DNA of 64,000 nt. Source: Pseudomonadota bacterium. Lineage in GTDB: Bacteria > Myxococcota_A > UBA796 > CAJQPC01. Shown piece after piece: positions 43,299 to 52,019 of the stretch. The translations under genes were made by a program, and so were the position numbers. Position 1 is the stretch's first letter. Each line of letters begins with the position of its first letter. The stretch is taken from the NCBI GenBank assembly GCA_024228935.1, contig JAAESX010000024.1, forward strand, positions 62,001 through 126,000. Direction: 5' to 3'. The notes beneath the pieces were generated by a model, which saw only the letters and a program-made list of their open reading frames with translations, did not search any database and was not told where the DNA came from.

Positions 43299-43667
43299 CT
43301 ACCGCCCGTAGTGGATCGGCGTGTCCTGACCATCGGCCAGGAACGCGCCACAGGCCAGCAGCGCGATGCCGCGCGCCATGTCCCGGGCCCAGCCCGCGGC
43401 GTCGCCTTCGGCCGTGAAGGCCAGCTTCACGTCGGTGAGCTTCGCGACGGTCGCCCAGGCCTCGCCCTCGCCCGAGATCTCGGTCGAGGTCTCCAGCGAG
43501 ATGGCCACGGGGGCGTCGTCGACCTTGATCGGCAGCGGACCGGCGAGCGTGTCGAGCGCCGCCTCGGAGTCGATCACGACGGCCCAACCACGCGATGACA
43601 TCGCCCGGGTGATCTCCGACGTCGGGGGGAGCTTGTCCTTCTTCACGAACGCTGCGTAGGTAGCCAT
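43299..43667 (-). CDS. Hypothetical cytoplasmic protein
   Basis: 122 residues without signal or membrane helix. Sequence (ATYAAFVKKDKLPPTSEITRAMSSRGWAVVIDSEAALDTL) suggests an alpha/beta fold and ends in LACGAFLADGQDTPIHYGR. Not recognised. It lies 19 bases downstream of the hydrolase lipoprotein gene and probably shares its message. Confidence 0.65.
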   Translation of the reverse strand: MATYAAFVKKDKLPPTSEITRAMSSRGWAVVIDSEAALDTLAGPLPIKVDDAPVAISLETSTEISGEGEAWATVAKLTDVKLAFTAEGDAAGWARDMARGIALLACGAFLADGQDTPIHYGR

Positions 43668-43686
43668 GCGTCGCGTCTATCGCAGG

Positions 43687-45471
43687 TCAGTCCGGGTCGC
43701 ACGCCCCGTCGCACGTCTGCTCGACCACGCCGGTCTCCAGGAACGTGGCCAGCTGCTCGCGCCCCCGACTGCTGTAGAACGGGCCTCCGTGGGTGTTGGT
43801 CTCGGTGTCGCACGGCACGGCCTCGACCGGCTCCTCGACACCCCAGTCGAACTCGACCAGCCCACCACCCTCGACCGGAGCCTCGAGCGACTCGAGCCCC
43901 CAGACCGACCGGGCCTCGGGGACGATCAGCGGCAGGTCGTACGCACGGCTCATCACATGCGCGGACAGCGTAGTGACCGCCGCGTCTCCGATGGCCGCCT
44001 GCACGAGCACGGGCTTGTCCTGCTGGTGCGCCCAGCCGCCGCTCTCGACCGGGTCCCACAGCATCTGCATCGACGCGATGAGGACCGAGATGTCCTTCCA
44101 GTCGTCGTACTTGATCTCGAACAGCTTCAGGAACGGGTGGAAGTTGTCCGAGCGAGCCAGGATCAGGGTGAACGGCATGCCCGGGACCGACAGGCCGGCC
44201 CGCTGGATGCGCGGCGACATCGCCACCTGCGCGCCGCCCAGGATGCCGCCCTGCGACACCCCGTAGAAGTACATCCGGTCGGGATCAGCCAGCGTCACGC
44301 CGTCCTCGGTCAGCTCGTCGAGGAACGACCCCTGCATCAGCTTCTGCGCGAGCAGGAACTCCAGGTGGCCCTGGTGCAGCCGGTCCGGGACGATCGAGAA
44401 CCGCGTCAGGTCCTGGGCCACCGCGAGAGTGATGTCGCCGATGTCGTCGGACTTCATGCCCGTCCAGCCGACCGCGAACGTGACCCAGCCGCTGGCCTCG
44501 GCGAGCCCGTCGATGGAGGACTGCTCGGTGTAGTCGCCGAGCACGCCATGGCCGTACTGGACGAGGGCCCCCGCTCGCGGATCCTCGATCAGTGTGCACG
44601 GGACGCGAGCCTGGAAGGGGACGTCGGCCTCGCCCTGGGCGAACGGCATGCCGTCCTCGTCGAGGTTCAGCAGGCTCCCGGGCTGCCAGCTGTCCAGGTA
44701 CAGCGGCGCGGTGAACGTGCCGTCGATGACCCGAGGGCAGCCCTCGCTCACCGAGGAGATCGTGTAGACCGGCTCGTGCTCGAGCCCCTCGTCCCGGACG
44801 TGCTCGATCGTAAGCAGGTTGTCCTCGCTCACGGTGACGAAGTCCCAGGCGAGCAGCAGCTCGTCGCGGGCGAAGCCGTCGGCCTCGAGCGCCGGGAAGA
44901 CGATGTCCTCGTAGTGGTCCCGCTGCCGCTCGATGTCCGGGTCGTCGCCCGTCCCGTCACGCAGGTGCGCGAAGCCGTCAGGCGCGTCGCCGCCGAGTCC
45001 GCGGATGCCCACGACATGGCGGTGCCCGTGCTCCATCGGCGCGACAGGCCGGAGGATCAGCAGCTGCTCGCCCTCGGGTGCCTGGACCTCGCGCTCGACG
45101 AAGTGAGGAATCCGGTCGCCGGTGTCGACGTCGATCACCACGGTGGTGACGTCCTCGTCCAGGTAGGCGTCCAGGTCCGTGTGCGGGATGGCCAGCCCCA
45201 CGTCGGCGTCCGGGAGGTGCGCGAGCATCATCCCCAGGACGGGGAAGCCGTCCAGGTCGTTGAACCGCTCGGGCTGGATCGGGACGTCGTCGATGTTCCC
45301 CGGCAGCGAGCTCGGGCCGAAGTCGACGCGGTAGCCCGTCGAGGTGTCCGCTTCGGTCAGGAAGAAGCTGGACGGAAACGGCAGCGCGCACTGGGCGTCC
45401 TCGACCGGGTTGCAGTCCGAGCGGGGCGGCGTGGGCTCGGGCTCGGTGGCGCAGGCGAGAAGCAGGAGCAT
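43687..45471 (-). CDS. Alpha/beta-hydrolase (lipase-like) lipoprotein
   Basis: 594 residues. Lipobox LLLLAC; PEPTPPRSD linker; the hydrolase fold has the nucleophile elbow GVSQGGILGG and an oxyanion region with ALVQYGHGVLGDY. Several Cys pairs and a long insertion suggest an extracellular enzyme. A related, larger lipoprotein (60992-63313) has GHSQGATTG. Likely a lipase or esterase of the outer surface; substrate unknown. Confidence 0.78.
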   Translation of the reverse strand: MLLLLACATEPEPTPPRSDCNPVEDAQCALPFPSSFFLTEADTSTGYRVDFGPSSLPGNIDDVPIQPERFNDLDGFPVLGMMLAHLPDADVGLAIPHTDLDAYLDEDVTTVVIDVDTGDRIPHFVEREVQAPEGEQLLILRPVAPMEHGHRHVVGIRGLGGDAPDGFAHLRDGTGDDPDIERQRDHYEDIVFPALEADGFARDELLLAWDFVTVSEDNLLTIEHVRDEGLEHEPVYTISSVSEGCPRVIDGTFTAPLYLDSWQPGSLLNLDEDGMPFAQGEADVPFQARVPCTLIEDPRAGALVQYGHGVLGDYTEQSSIDGLAEASGWVTFAVGWTGMKSDDIGDITLAVAQDLTRFSIVPDRLHQGHLEFLLAQKLMQGSFLDELTEDGVTLADPDRMYFYGVSQGGILGGAQVAMSPRIQRAGLSVPGMPFTLILARSDNFHPFLKLFEIKYDDWKDISVLIASMQMLWDPVESGGWAHQQDKPVLVQAAIGDAAVTTLSAHVMSRAYDLPLIVPEARSVWGLESLEAPVEGGGLVEFDWGVEEPVEAVPCDTETNTHGGPFYSSRGREQLATFLETGVVEQTCDGACDPD

Positions 45472-45477
45472 GACGAC

Positions 45478-45483
45478 ACCCTA
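45478..45483 (-). promoter_or_regulatory. -10-like TAGGGT, six bases before ATG 45471
   Basis: On the minus strand TAGGGT is followed by six bases and the start; no ribosome site, so leaderless initiation is possible. Confidence 0.45.
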
Positions 45484-45487
45484 TCCG

Positions 45488-46486
45488 TCAGAGCTTCTTG
45501 TAGAACCTCAAGGCCTGCACCGAGGTGGTGGTGCGGGTCTTCCACCGCGCGATGGCCTCCTCGGCGGCCAGCACACGCTTCTCGCGCTGCCTCAGGAACA
45601 GCGAGCGGGCGACCAGCGCCAGCAGCACGACGGCGACCACGATGACCGCGTACATGTGGACCGCGGCGGCCGCCACGAGACACGGGAACGAGAGCATGGC
45701 CAGCAGCGCCACACCGTGGGTCCCGCTGAACCCCGAGCGTGGCGCTGGGCCGATCTCCGAGCGCGGGCACAGCCGATCCAGCTCGGCGCCAGCGGCTCGG
45801 TACTTCGAGGCCGCGACCTCGTGGACGGCCAGTGCTGCGCGATGACGCTCCAGCGCCTCGGCATGCTTCCGGGCGACGCCTTCGTGCTTCTTCTCCAGCC
45901 GGGCCTGCTCCCGCTGAAGCGACTCCCACGAGTCGGGCAGCTTCCGGCCGGCCGAGGCCTCCCACCGACGTCGCGCGTTCTTGCGAGGCCCGGACGACTC
46001 CTCGGCCGGGGGGGCCTTCTTGCCGCCGAGAAGTCCACCGCCGAGGCTGCCGCCACCCACGGCGTCCAGCGCCGCAGCGGCCGGGGCGATCACGGTCGCC
46101 GCAGCCACCACAGCCGCTCCCGTCAGCAGCGCGTCGCCGAGCTTCCACTTCTTCTTCGGCCGAGGCGGGGGCTCGTTCTGCGCGATGACGAACTCCTCGT
46201 GCGTCAGCTCGAACGGGGCCGACGGCGACGCCCCGAGGTCACGCGGTGCAGCGATCCAGGCGGGCAGATCCTGGGCGAGCGAGTACGCCAGAGCCTCGCG
46301 CGTGGCGCAGCGGAGCGCAGCGGTCTCCTCCTCGTACGGGGTGCTGCGCATGACCACGATGCGCAGGGACCCCAGGACCTCGGCGATGGGCTCCGGGAGC
46401 GAGGTGTCCTTCAGCGCGGCGTTGAGCACCCGGCGCGAGGAGCCTTCCCCGTACACCTCGCTCGCCAGTCGCTGGAGCTCGTCCAT
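45488..46486 (-). CDS. Membrane protein with coiled coil, function unknown
   Basis: 332 residues from ATG 46486, preceded by AAAGAGG. An alpha-helical N-terminal half (MDELQRLASEVYGEGSSRRVL) contains KKKWKLGDALLTGAAVVAAATVIAPAAA, then a Gly/Ala-rich linker, a coiled coil (about 190-260) and a double C-terminal hydrophobic helix (GVALLAMLSFPCLVAAAAV, MYAVIVVAVVLLALVA). No catalytic motif is seen. Confidence 0.65.
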   Translation of the reverse strand: MDELQRLASEVYGEGSSRRVLNAALKDTSLPEPIAEVLGSLRIVVMRSTPYEEETAALRCATREALAYSLAQDLPAWIAAPRDLGASPSAPFELTHEEFVIAQNEPPPRPKKKWKLGDALLTGAAVVAAATVIAPAAAALDAVGGGSLGGGLLGGKKAPPAEESSGPRKNARRRWEASAGRKLPDSWESLQREQARLEKKHEGVARKHAEALERHRAALAVHEVAASKYRAAGAELDRLCPRSEIGPAPRSGFSGTHGVALLAMLSFPCLVAAAAVHMYAVIVVAVVLLALVARSLFLRQREKRVLAAEEAIARWKTRTTTSVQALRFYKKL

Positions 46487-46499
46487 GGGCCTCTTTAGC

Positions 46500-47390
46500 T
46501 CATGGGGACCCGCGCCGGCGCGTCCCCCCGACGACTCCGGCGAGCAACAGGCCCAGCCATCCACCAGGCGAAGGCACCACCGCGCAGCCGCTGACGTCCT
46601 CGCCGACCTCGGACAGGTCCCTGGGGCGTCGGTCCGGCCGGTCTTCCTCGTCCTCTTCGAGCGCTGTGTCGACCGGCGGCTCGTCTTCGTCGCCGGACTC
46701 ACCGGTGTCCACGAGCGCCTCGTCGTCGATGACGTAGGTCACCTCGAGACGGAACGCGTCCACCCACGCGTCCGAGTCCCTCGCGCCGCCGGGATGTTCC
46801 CCGAGCCCGACCGTGGCCTCGACGTCCGCCACGCCGTCCCAAGTGCAGTTCCGGTCCGCCGTCAGATCCAGCGTCGTCCACCCCAGCGTCGTGCTGCCGA
46901 ACGTCGTGCTGGCCATGCCACCCCCATCCATCACCAGGTCGAGCTCGTACGTCCCGCTGTCGCACTGGGTCCGGCTGCGAACCCCGAGCTCCACGATCTG
47001 GATTCGCCCCTCGCCGCACGCTCCGAACCCGGATGCGTGCAGGTACTCGCCGGCGTCCACGTTCTCGGAGTGGGCCTCGGCACCATCCGCCTCGCCCTCG
47101 GCGGACGACGCGCTCTCCCAGCCGTCAGCACGGATCGAGCCGGCCGCGAACTCGACGCGGTGCACGCCGGGGTCGGTCGGGCAGTCCGACTCGGGCTCGG
47201 GCTCGACCTCGACGGGCTCGACCAGGACAGACCGACGGCGTCCAGGTGGCCGTGCCCTTCCGGTCACTCCCCCCGACCGTGTGCGAGGTGTAGAGGTAGC
47301 TCGTGTCGCCGCCGTCGAAGCCGTACCCGTTGGTGCTCCACTCGGCCCAGTCGTCGCCGGTCGTCGTGAACCCGGGGGCGCGCTTTCTAC
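46500..47390 (-). pseudogene. Remnant of a golvesin-like secreted protein with MYXO-CTERM-like tail
   Basis: Downstream part (46500 to about 47230) reads LVEPVEVEPEPESD, an extracellular beta domain (VHRVEFAAGSIRADGWES), a second beta domain (GEGRIQIVELGVRSRTQCDS) and a C-terminal Cys-hydrophobic-RRR tail (SGCAVVPSPGGWLGLLLAGVVGGTRRR). Upstream of a one-base shift near 47228, another frame holds AEWSTNGYGFDGGDTSYLYTSHT and KGTATWTPSV, close to golvesin/Xly carbohydrate-binding strands. No start codon or signal remains: the upstream end runs directly into the sulfatase-like gene at 47391. Broken at both ends of its first domain. Confidence 0.6.
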
Positions 47391-48749
47391 CTAGTCGATG
47401 TACCCGAGCGCGCGCAGGGCCTCCTGCACATCCTCCGAGAACGTGATCTCCCGATACGGCGGCGCGCTCGAGTCCCAGCCGTCCAGCATCACCGCCAGCG
47501 TGTCCCTCACCTCGGGCTCGGTCAGACGCTGGGGCCGGATCGTCCGGTCGTACAGGCCGTCGGAGCCGGCCCGTGACCGGATGAGCACCCGGTCACCCGA
47601 GACCACCCCTCGCTCGTTGTCGGCGTTGTTCCAGGCGGTCTTGTCGCTCTTGATCTGCGACCGCGTGGCCTCCATGAAGACCGGCGTCTCGGGCACGTCA
47701 CCCCCGCTCCAAAGCGGAGACAGGTCCTGGCCGTCACCCAGATCGGTCGACTGGCCCGCGATGGCCAGCAGCGTCGGGCCCAGGTCCGAGCTCTTCACCA
47801 CCTGGTCGACGCGCATCGGCTCGATGCCGAGCGACGCCGGCGGCACGACCAGCAGCGGCACGTGCGTCACGGCCAGCTCGATGTCCGGGCCGTGACCGAC
47901 GGGCGAGCTCTTGTCCTCGAAGAACATCTCCCCGTGGTCCGCGGTGATGACGATCCAGCTGTCTCGCAGGACGCCGCGCTCGTCGAGCCCCGCCAGCAGC
48001 ACGCCCACCTGGTCGTCCTGGTAGGCGACCTCGGCCTGGTAGGTCTGGCGCAGCCATTCGCGGTCCGCGTCCTGCAGGTCGCCGCTGCGGTGGGCGGTCG
48101 CGATCTTCTTCACGACCTTGTCCGGGTCGCCCCAGGGACGGTTCGAGGTCACGAACCGCTTCACCCACTTCGCCGGCGCCTCGTACGGCGAGTGGGCGTC
48201 GTAGTAGTGGACCCACAGGAACAACGGCTTCTCCGCGTCGCTCTGATCGACGGCGGCCAGTGCCCGAGTCGTCACGTCGTGCGCGCGCGCCTCGTGCCGC
48301 TTGACCTTGTCGACCTGCAGCTCCTCGCTGACCACGCGGAAGCCCTGCTGGACACCCATGTCCGAGCCCAGGGGCGACGCCGCGATCGCCGAGACCGTGT
48401 CGAACCCAGCCGCAGACAGGCGCTCGGCGACCGTGTCGTGCTCGTCGTACAGCGGGTAGCCGTTCTTCGGAACCGAGTGCCCGTGCGGATCGAGGCCCGT
48501 GAACATCGAGCTGTGCGAGCTGAGCGTCGTCGGAACATGCGCAATGCACCACTCGAACAGAACCCCACGGGCCGCCAGCTTGTCGAAGACCGGCGAGGCG
48601 CCGTCGGTCCGTCCGTAGGCACCCAACGCATCGGCACGGGTCGTGTCGAGCGTGATGAAGACCACGTTGCCCGTGGGACGCTGCGCAGGTGGCGGAACCA
48701 CTGGCTCCGGGTCACCACAAGCGGTCAGCAGCAGGTAGGAGAGGAGCAT
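47391..48749 (-). CDS. Sulfatase-like lipoprotein (second copy of the family)
   Basis: 452 residues, ATG 48749, lipobox LLLTAC. Alkaline-phosphatase-superfamily core: VVFITLDTTRADALGAYGR, nucleophile loop AHVPTTLSSHSSMFTG (Thr where sulfatases have Cys/Ser), ADHGEMFFEDKSSPVGHG. Similar to the larger protein at 26001 but without its N-terminal and C-terminal domains. Its start codon overlaps that of the divergent GHL10-like gene. Confidence 0.82.
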   Translation of the reverse strand: MLLSYLLLTACGDPEPVVPPPAQRPTGNVVFITLDTTRADALGAYGRTDGASPVFDKLAARGVLFEWCIAHVPTTLSSHSSMFTGLDPHGHSVPKNGYPLYDEHDTVAERLSAAGFDTVSAIAASPLGSDMGVQQGFRVVSEELQVDKVKRHEARAHDVTTRALAAVDQSDAEKPLFLWVHYYDAHSPYEAPAKWVKRFVTSNRPWGDPDKVVKKIATAHRSGDLQDADREWLRQTYQAEVAYQDDQVGVLLAGLDERGVLRDSWIVITADHGEMFFEDKSSPVGHGPDIELAVTHVPLLVVPPASLGIEPMRVDQVVKSSDLGPTLLAIAGQSTDLGDGQDLSPLWSGGDVPETPVFMEATRSQIKSDKTAWNNADNERGVVSGDRVLIRSRAGSDGLYDRTIRPQRLTEPEVRDTLAVMLDGWDSSAPPYREITFSEDVQEALRALGYID

Positions 48750-49764
48750 GTGGTTGTGGATGCTGGGTTGTACGGCCGCCCCGGAAGCGGCACTCGCAGA
48801 TAACGCCTCGTTCCGCGTCGGCGCGTGGGTCACGCGCTGGTCGTACTCGAGCGAAGAGGACGTCCGGCGCCTGGTCGGCGAGCTGGACGCGGCGGGAGTG
48901 GACACCGTCTACTTCCAGGTCCGCGGCACGTTCGACGCCTACTACCTGTCCGAGCACGAGCCCTGGGCCGAGCGGCTGAGCGGCACGCTGGGACAGGACC
49001 CCGGCTGGGACCCGCTGGGGGTCGCCCTGGATGAAGCCGGCCAGCGCGACATGGCCGTGCACGCCTGGCTCAACACCTTCCCCATCTGGCGCGGCACGGA
49101 CACGCCGACCTCGACAGGGGTGCCTCACCCGCTGACGGCCCACCCCGACTGGGTCGTCTGGGAAGGCGCGCTGCCCCAGGCCCCGAACGACAGCTACCTG
49201 TTCGCCGACCCGGGCCGGGCCGAGGTCCGCGCGCACATCGCCCAGGTCGCCGGGGACATCGACGCCCGGTACGACGTGGCCGGCATCCACCTGGACTACA
49301 TCCGCTACCACGCCAAGGGCGCTGGAACGGGCCCGCGTGAGGCCCACATCGAGGCCACCGCCCAGGCCGTCAACGACGCGGTCGGATCCACGACCAGCGC
49401 GGCGGTCTGGGGCATCCACGAGAACCGCTGGGGCTGGGACAACGTCAGCGAAGGACGCCCGGACTTCGGCCAGGACAGCCACGGCATGCTGGCCAGCGGC
49501 GCCATCGACGCCGCGATGCCGATGATCTACTGGCCCGTCGCCGACGTGCCCGGTGAGCGCCTGGACTTCGCCACCCTGGTCCAGGACCACGTGGATCGCG
49601 CCTCGGGCAAGCCGGTCCACGCCGGCATCTCCCCCGATGCGATGACCCCCCAGCAGGTGAAGGACGCCGTCGCTGCCGCACGAAGCGCCGGTGCTGCGGG
49701 TGTCGTGTTCTTCGACGCCGTCGCGTTCCTCGACGACCGGAAGACGGTGGACCCGCTTCAGTAG
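48748..49764 (+). CDS. GHL10-like glycosyl hydrolase lipoprotein
   Basis: 338 residues; lipobox MLGC (Cys8). Sequence has the TIM-barrel pattern of the GHL10/DUF187 family: GAWVTRWSYSSEED, GVDTVYFQVRGTFDAYY, HAWLNTFPIW, IHLDYIRYHA and AMPMIYWPV. It probably hydrolyses a glycan at the cell surface. AGGAG just before ATG 48748 supports the start. Its stop overlaps the convergent CapA-like gene by seven bases. Confidence 0.8.
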   Translation: MWLWMLGCTAAPEAALADNASFRVGAWVTRWSYSSEEDVRRLVGELDAAGVDTVYFQVRGTFDAYYLSEHEPWAERLSGTLGQDPGWDPLGVALDEAGQRDMAVHAWLNTFPIWRGTDTPTSTGVPHPLTAHPDWVVWEGALPQAPNDSYLFADPGRAEVRAHIAQVAGDIDARYDVAGIHLDYIRYHAKGAGTGPREAHIEATAQAVNDAVGSTTSAAVWGIHENRWGWDNVSEGRPDFGQDSHGMLASGAIDAAMPMIYWPVADVPGERLDFATLVQDHVDRASGKPVHAGISPDAMTPQQVKDAVAAARSAGAAGVVFFDAVAFLDDRKTVDPLQ

Positions 49765-51932
49765 ACCGGGGCGACCTTCTCGAACGTCACGTCGACCAGC
49801 ACCTCACCCGGCTCGGCCTCGACCCGCAGGAACTCCTGGGGCCCCGGAGCCGGCACGGACAGGCCCGCGTCCAACGGGAACTCCTCGAGCCAGTTCACCA
49901 GCGCCAGCTCGTCGATCATCGCCAGGGCACGTCCCTGCTCGGGGGGGCTGTGCTGCCAGATCAGCTTGACCGCGCGGGGGTTGAACTCCCCATCGGTCAC
50001 CGGCGCCTCGTCCGCCGGCACGTCCAGGTCGACGAAGAACGGCGCCCAGTCGTACGAGCCAGCGGCGCGCACCGCGACCTCCTCTTCGCCGAACGTCAGG
50101 TCCCCCTCACTCGCGACCCAGGTCAGGTGGAAGCTGGTTCGACCAGCCTCGATGCCATGCCGGTACCCGACCAGGGTGAGCTCTCGGTTGGGGTCGCCGA
50201 CGCCCGTCCCGATCAGCCGAACCCGGTTCCGAAACCAGCTCTTGCTGTCCTCGCTGTTCCACGCGTCCCGCACCGAACACAGGCTCGCGAGGCCCGCATA
50301 CGGGTCCATCACGCACACGAACCGACTATCGCCCTCGAGATCCCAGCGGCTGGCCTCGAGGCAGTCCTCGTCGACGTCCTGGTCCTCGAAGCTCCCGAAC
50401 ACCAGCTGGTCGCGCCCGAGCCGCCCGTCGGCCTCGAGCTGACTGCGGACGTAGACGACGCTCTCGCCCGACTCGAGCTCTTGCCGCAGGTCGAGTACGC
50501 CGACCCCGTCCTCGTTCACCTGGACCGCGAGCGTGACTGTGCGCGAGCTGGCCGCGACCTCGTCGTCGACCACGATGAGGGCCTGGCCATTGACCGGCAC
50601 GACGATCGCCTCGTACGGCAGCGAGGCCTCGCCGACCCGCCGCAGGAGCCGGTCCGCGAGCTGCCCGACGACCGGCCGGGGGCGGTAGTCCTCGAGGTAG
50701 ACAGGGCGAGCGCGGGAGCGGGTGGGGACCGTGTCCTCGAGCTCGACCTCCCAGCTCATCCCGAGCATGGTCTCGACCCGGTCCTGGTCGAAGACGAAGT
50801 TCCCAAGCGAGTGGCTGGCGAGCACCCCGTCGTGCCAGCCGAACCCCTGCGCCACGTGCGGGTGGTGGCCGACGATGAGGGCCGCGCCACCTTGGCTCAC
50901 GACGTCCAGCCGGGTCTCCGCGTAGCCGGATGGGCCCTCGCTGTACTCCTTGCCGAAGTGCATCTGCATGATGGCGGCGCGACCGGTGACCTCGACCGCC
51001 CGAAGCGCGTCCTCGACGGCGACGTCGTCCCGCAGATCCGCCGCCCCACCGCGCACGTCCGTCGCGACGAAGCCGACGTCGTACTGGCCGCCGGCGACAC
51101 TCGTGGCCGAGACCATCGCATAGCGCTCGCCCTCGACCTCGAAGTCCCAGGGCAGGAACGCTTCCTCGCTGTCCAGGCCCAGCCCAGCCCAGCCCATGCC
51201 GGTCGAGTCGACGTGGTCCATGGTGTCGACGACGCCCTGCTCCAGGTAGTCGTAGACGTGGTTGTTGCCCAGGTTCGCGTAGTCGAACCACGTGGCCATC
51301 GCGTCCGCGGACTCGGGCAGGGTGAAGAAGATGTACGGCTTGGTCTCGTGCGGCGTGGTCGGGTCGTCGGTGACCACGCTCTCCAGGTTGCCGCTGAGCA
51401 GGTCGTGCCCGTCCAGGTAGTCCTCGACCCAGTGGAAGGTCCCGAGGGTGTCCTCGTACGGGTCGCTGGGCGTGATGAGCGCGTCCGGGTCGTCGTCCGG
51501 GATGGACGTGAACTCGGGGAAGTCCTCGTCGAGATCCAGGAAGCGCCGGCCGAAGATCATGTCGCCGACGAACGCCAGCCGGATCCGTTCGGTGGTCCAC
51601 AGGCAGATGGGCTCCACCCGGAGCGAGCCCAGCGACACCGGGCGAGCGAGCCACAGGGCGACCACATCGTCCCGGTGGCCGTCGGCCGTCACACGCATCA
51701 GCGCGTTGTGCCGGAGCACCCCGCTGAACGCGTACGCCCCCGACGCGTCGGTGAACAGCGTGTCGTCCCGCAGCGTGACCCTGGCGTCGGCCAGCGGCTG
51801 TCCATCGGAGCCGCGAACGATCCCCGAGACACCGATGGGCGTCGTCCGGAGAGCGGCCCGGGCGGCGATCTCTTCCTCGGGAAGCCCGTCCCAGGGCCCT
51901 TCCATGCAGGAAATCGAGAGCAGAAGCCACAT
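49758..51932 (-). CDS. CapA-family (PGA synthesis) metallophosphatase-like lipoprotein
   Basis: 724 residues. Signal and lipobox (WLLLSISC), a carboxypeptidase-regulatory-like beta domain (VSGIVRGSDGQPLADARVTL, about 35-110), then the CapA core: FVGDMIFGRRF, NLESVVTD, NLGNNHVYDY, MHFGKEYSE, GHHPHVAQGF, SLGNFVFDQ (metal ligands conserved). The C-terminal third is unknown. CapA proteins help make poly-gamma-glutamate or act as exopolymer metalloenzymes. TAGGCT seven bases before ATG 51932 is the likely -10. Confidence 0.83.
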   Translation of the reverse strand: MWLLLSISCMEGPWDGLPEEEIAARAALRTTPIGVSGIVRGSDGQPLADARVTLRDDTLFTDASGAYAFSGVLRHNALMRVTADGHRDDVVALWLARPVSLGSLRVEPICLWTTERIRLAFVGDMIFGRRFLDLDEDFPEFTSIPDDDPDALITPSDPYEDTLGTFHWVEDYLDGHDLLSGNLESVVTDDPTTPHETKPYIFFTLPESADAMATWFDYANLGNNHVYDYLEQGVVDTMDHVDSTGMGWAGLGLDSEEAFLPWDFEVEGERYAMVSATSVAGGQYDVGFVATDVRGGAADLRDDVAVEDALRAVEVTGRAAIMQMHFGKEYSEGPSGYAETRLDVVSQGGAALIVGHHPHVAQGFGWHDGVLASHSLGNFVFDQDRVETMLGMSWEVELEDTVPTRSRARPVYLEDYRPRPVVGQLADRLLRRVGEASLPYEAIVVPVNGQALIVVDDEVAASSRTVTLAVQVNEDGVGVLDLRQELESGESVVYVRSQLEADGRLGRDQLVFGSFEDQDVDEDCLEASRWDLEGDSRFVCVMDPYAGLASLCSVRDAWNSEDSKSWFRNRVRLIGTGVGDPNRELTLVGYRHGIEAGRTSFHLTWVASEGDLTFGEEEVAVRAAGSYDWAPFFVDLDVPADEAPVTDGEFNPRAVKLIWQHSPPEQGRALAMIDELALVNWLEEFPLDAGLSVPAPGPQEFLRVEAEPGEVLVDVTFEKVAPVY

Positions 51933-51939
51933 TCGGTCG

Positions 51940-51945
51940 AGCCTA
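51940..51945 (-). promoter_or_regulatory. -10-like TAGGCT, seven bases before ATG 51932
   Basis: On the minus strand TAGGCT is followed by seven bases and the start, with no ribosome site. Confidence 0.45.
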
Positions 51946-51992
51946 GCACGGTGTGCGAGGGACCCGTAAGTCCGCAGGGGGTTGGTGAGGCG

Positions 51993-52012
51993 TACATTCA
52001 CGAACCTGGGAG
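51993..52012 (+). promoter_or_regulatory. -10-like TACATT and GGGAG ribosome site
   Basis: TACATT (51993-51998) and GGGAG (52008-52012) precede ATG 52020 by 21 and 7 bases. This leader contrasts with the leaderless pattern of the neighbours. Confidence 0.4.
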
Positions 52013-52019
52013 TCCTCTT

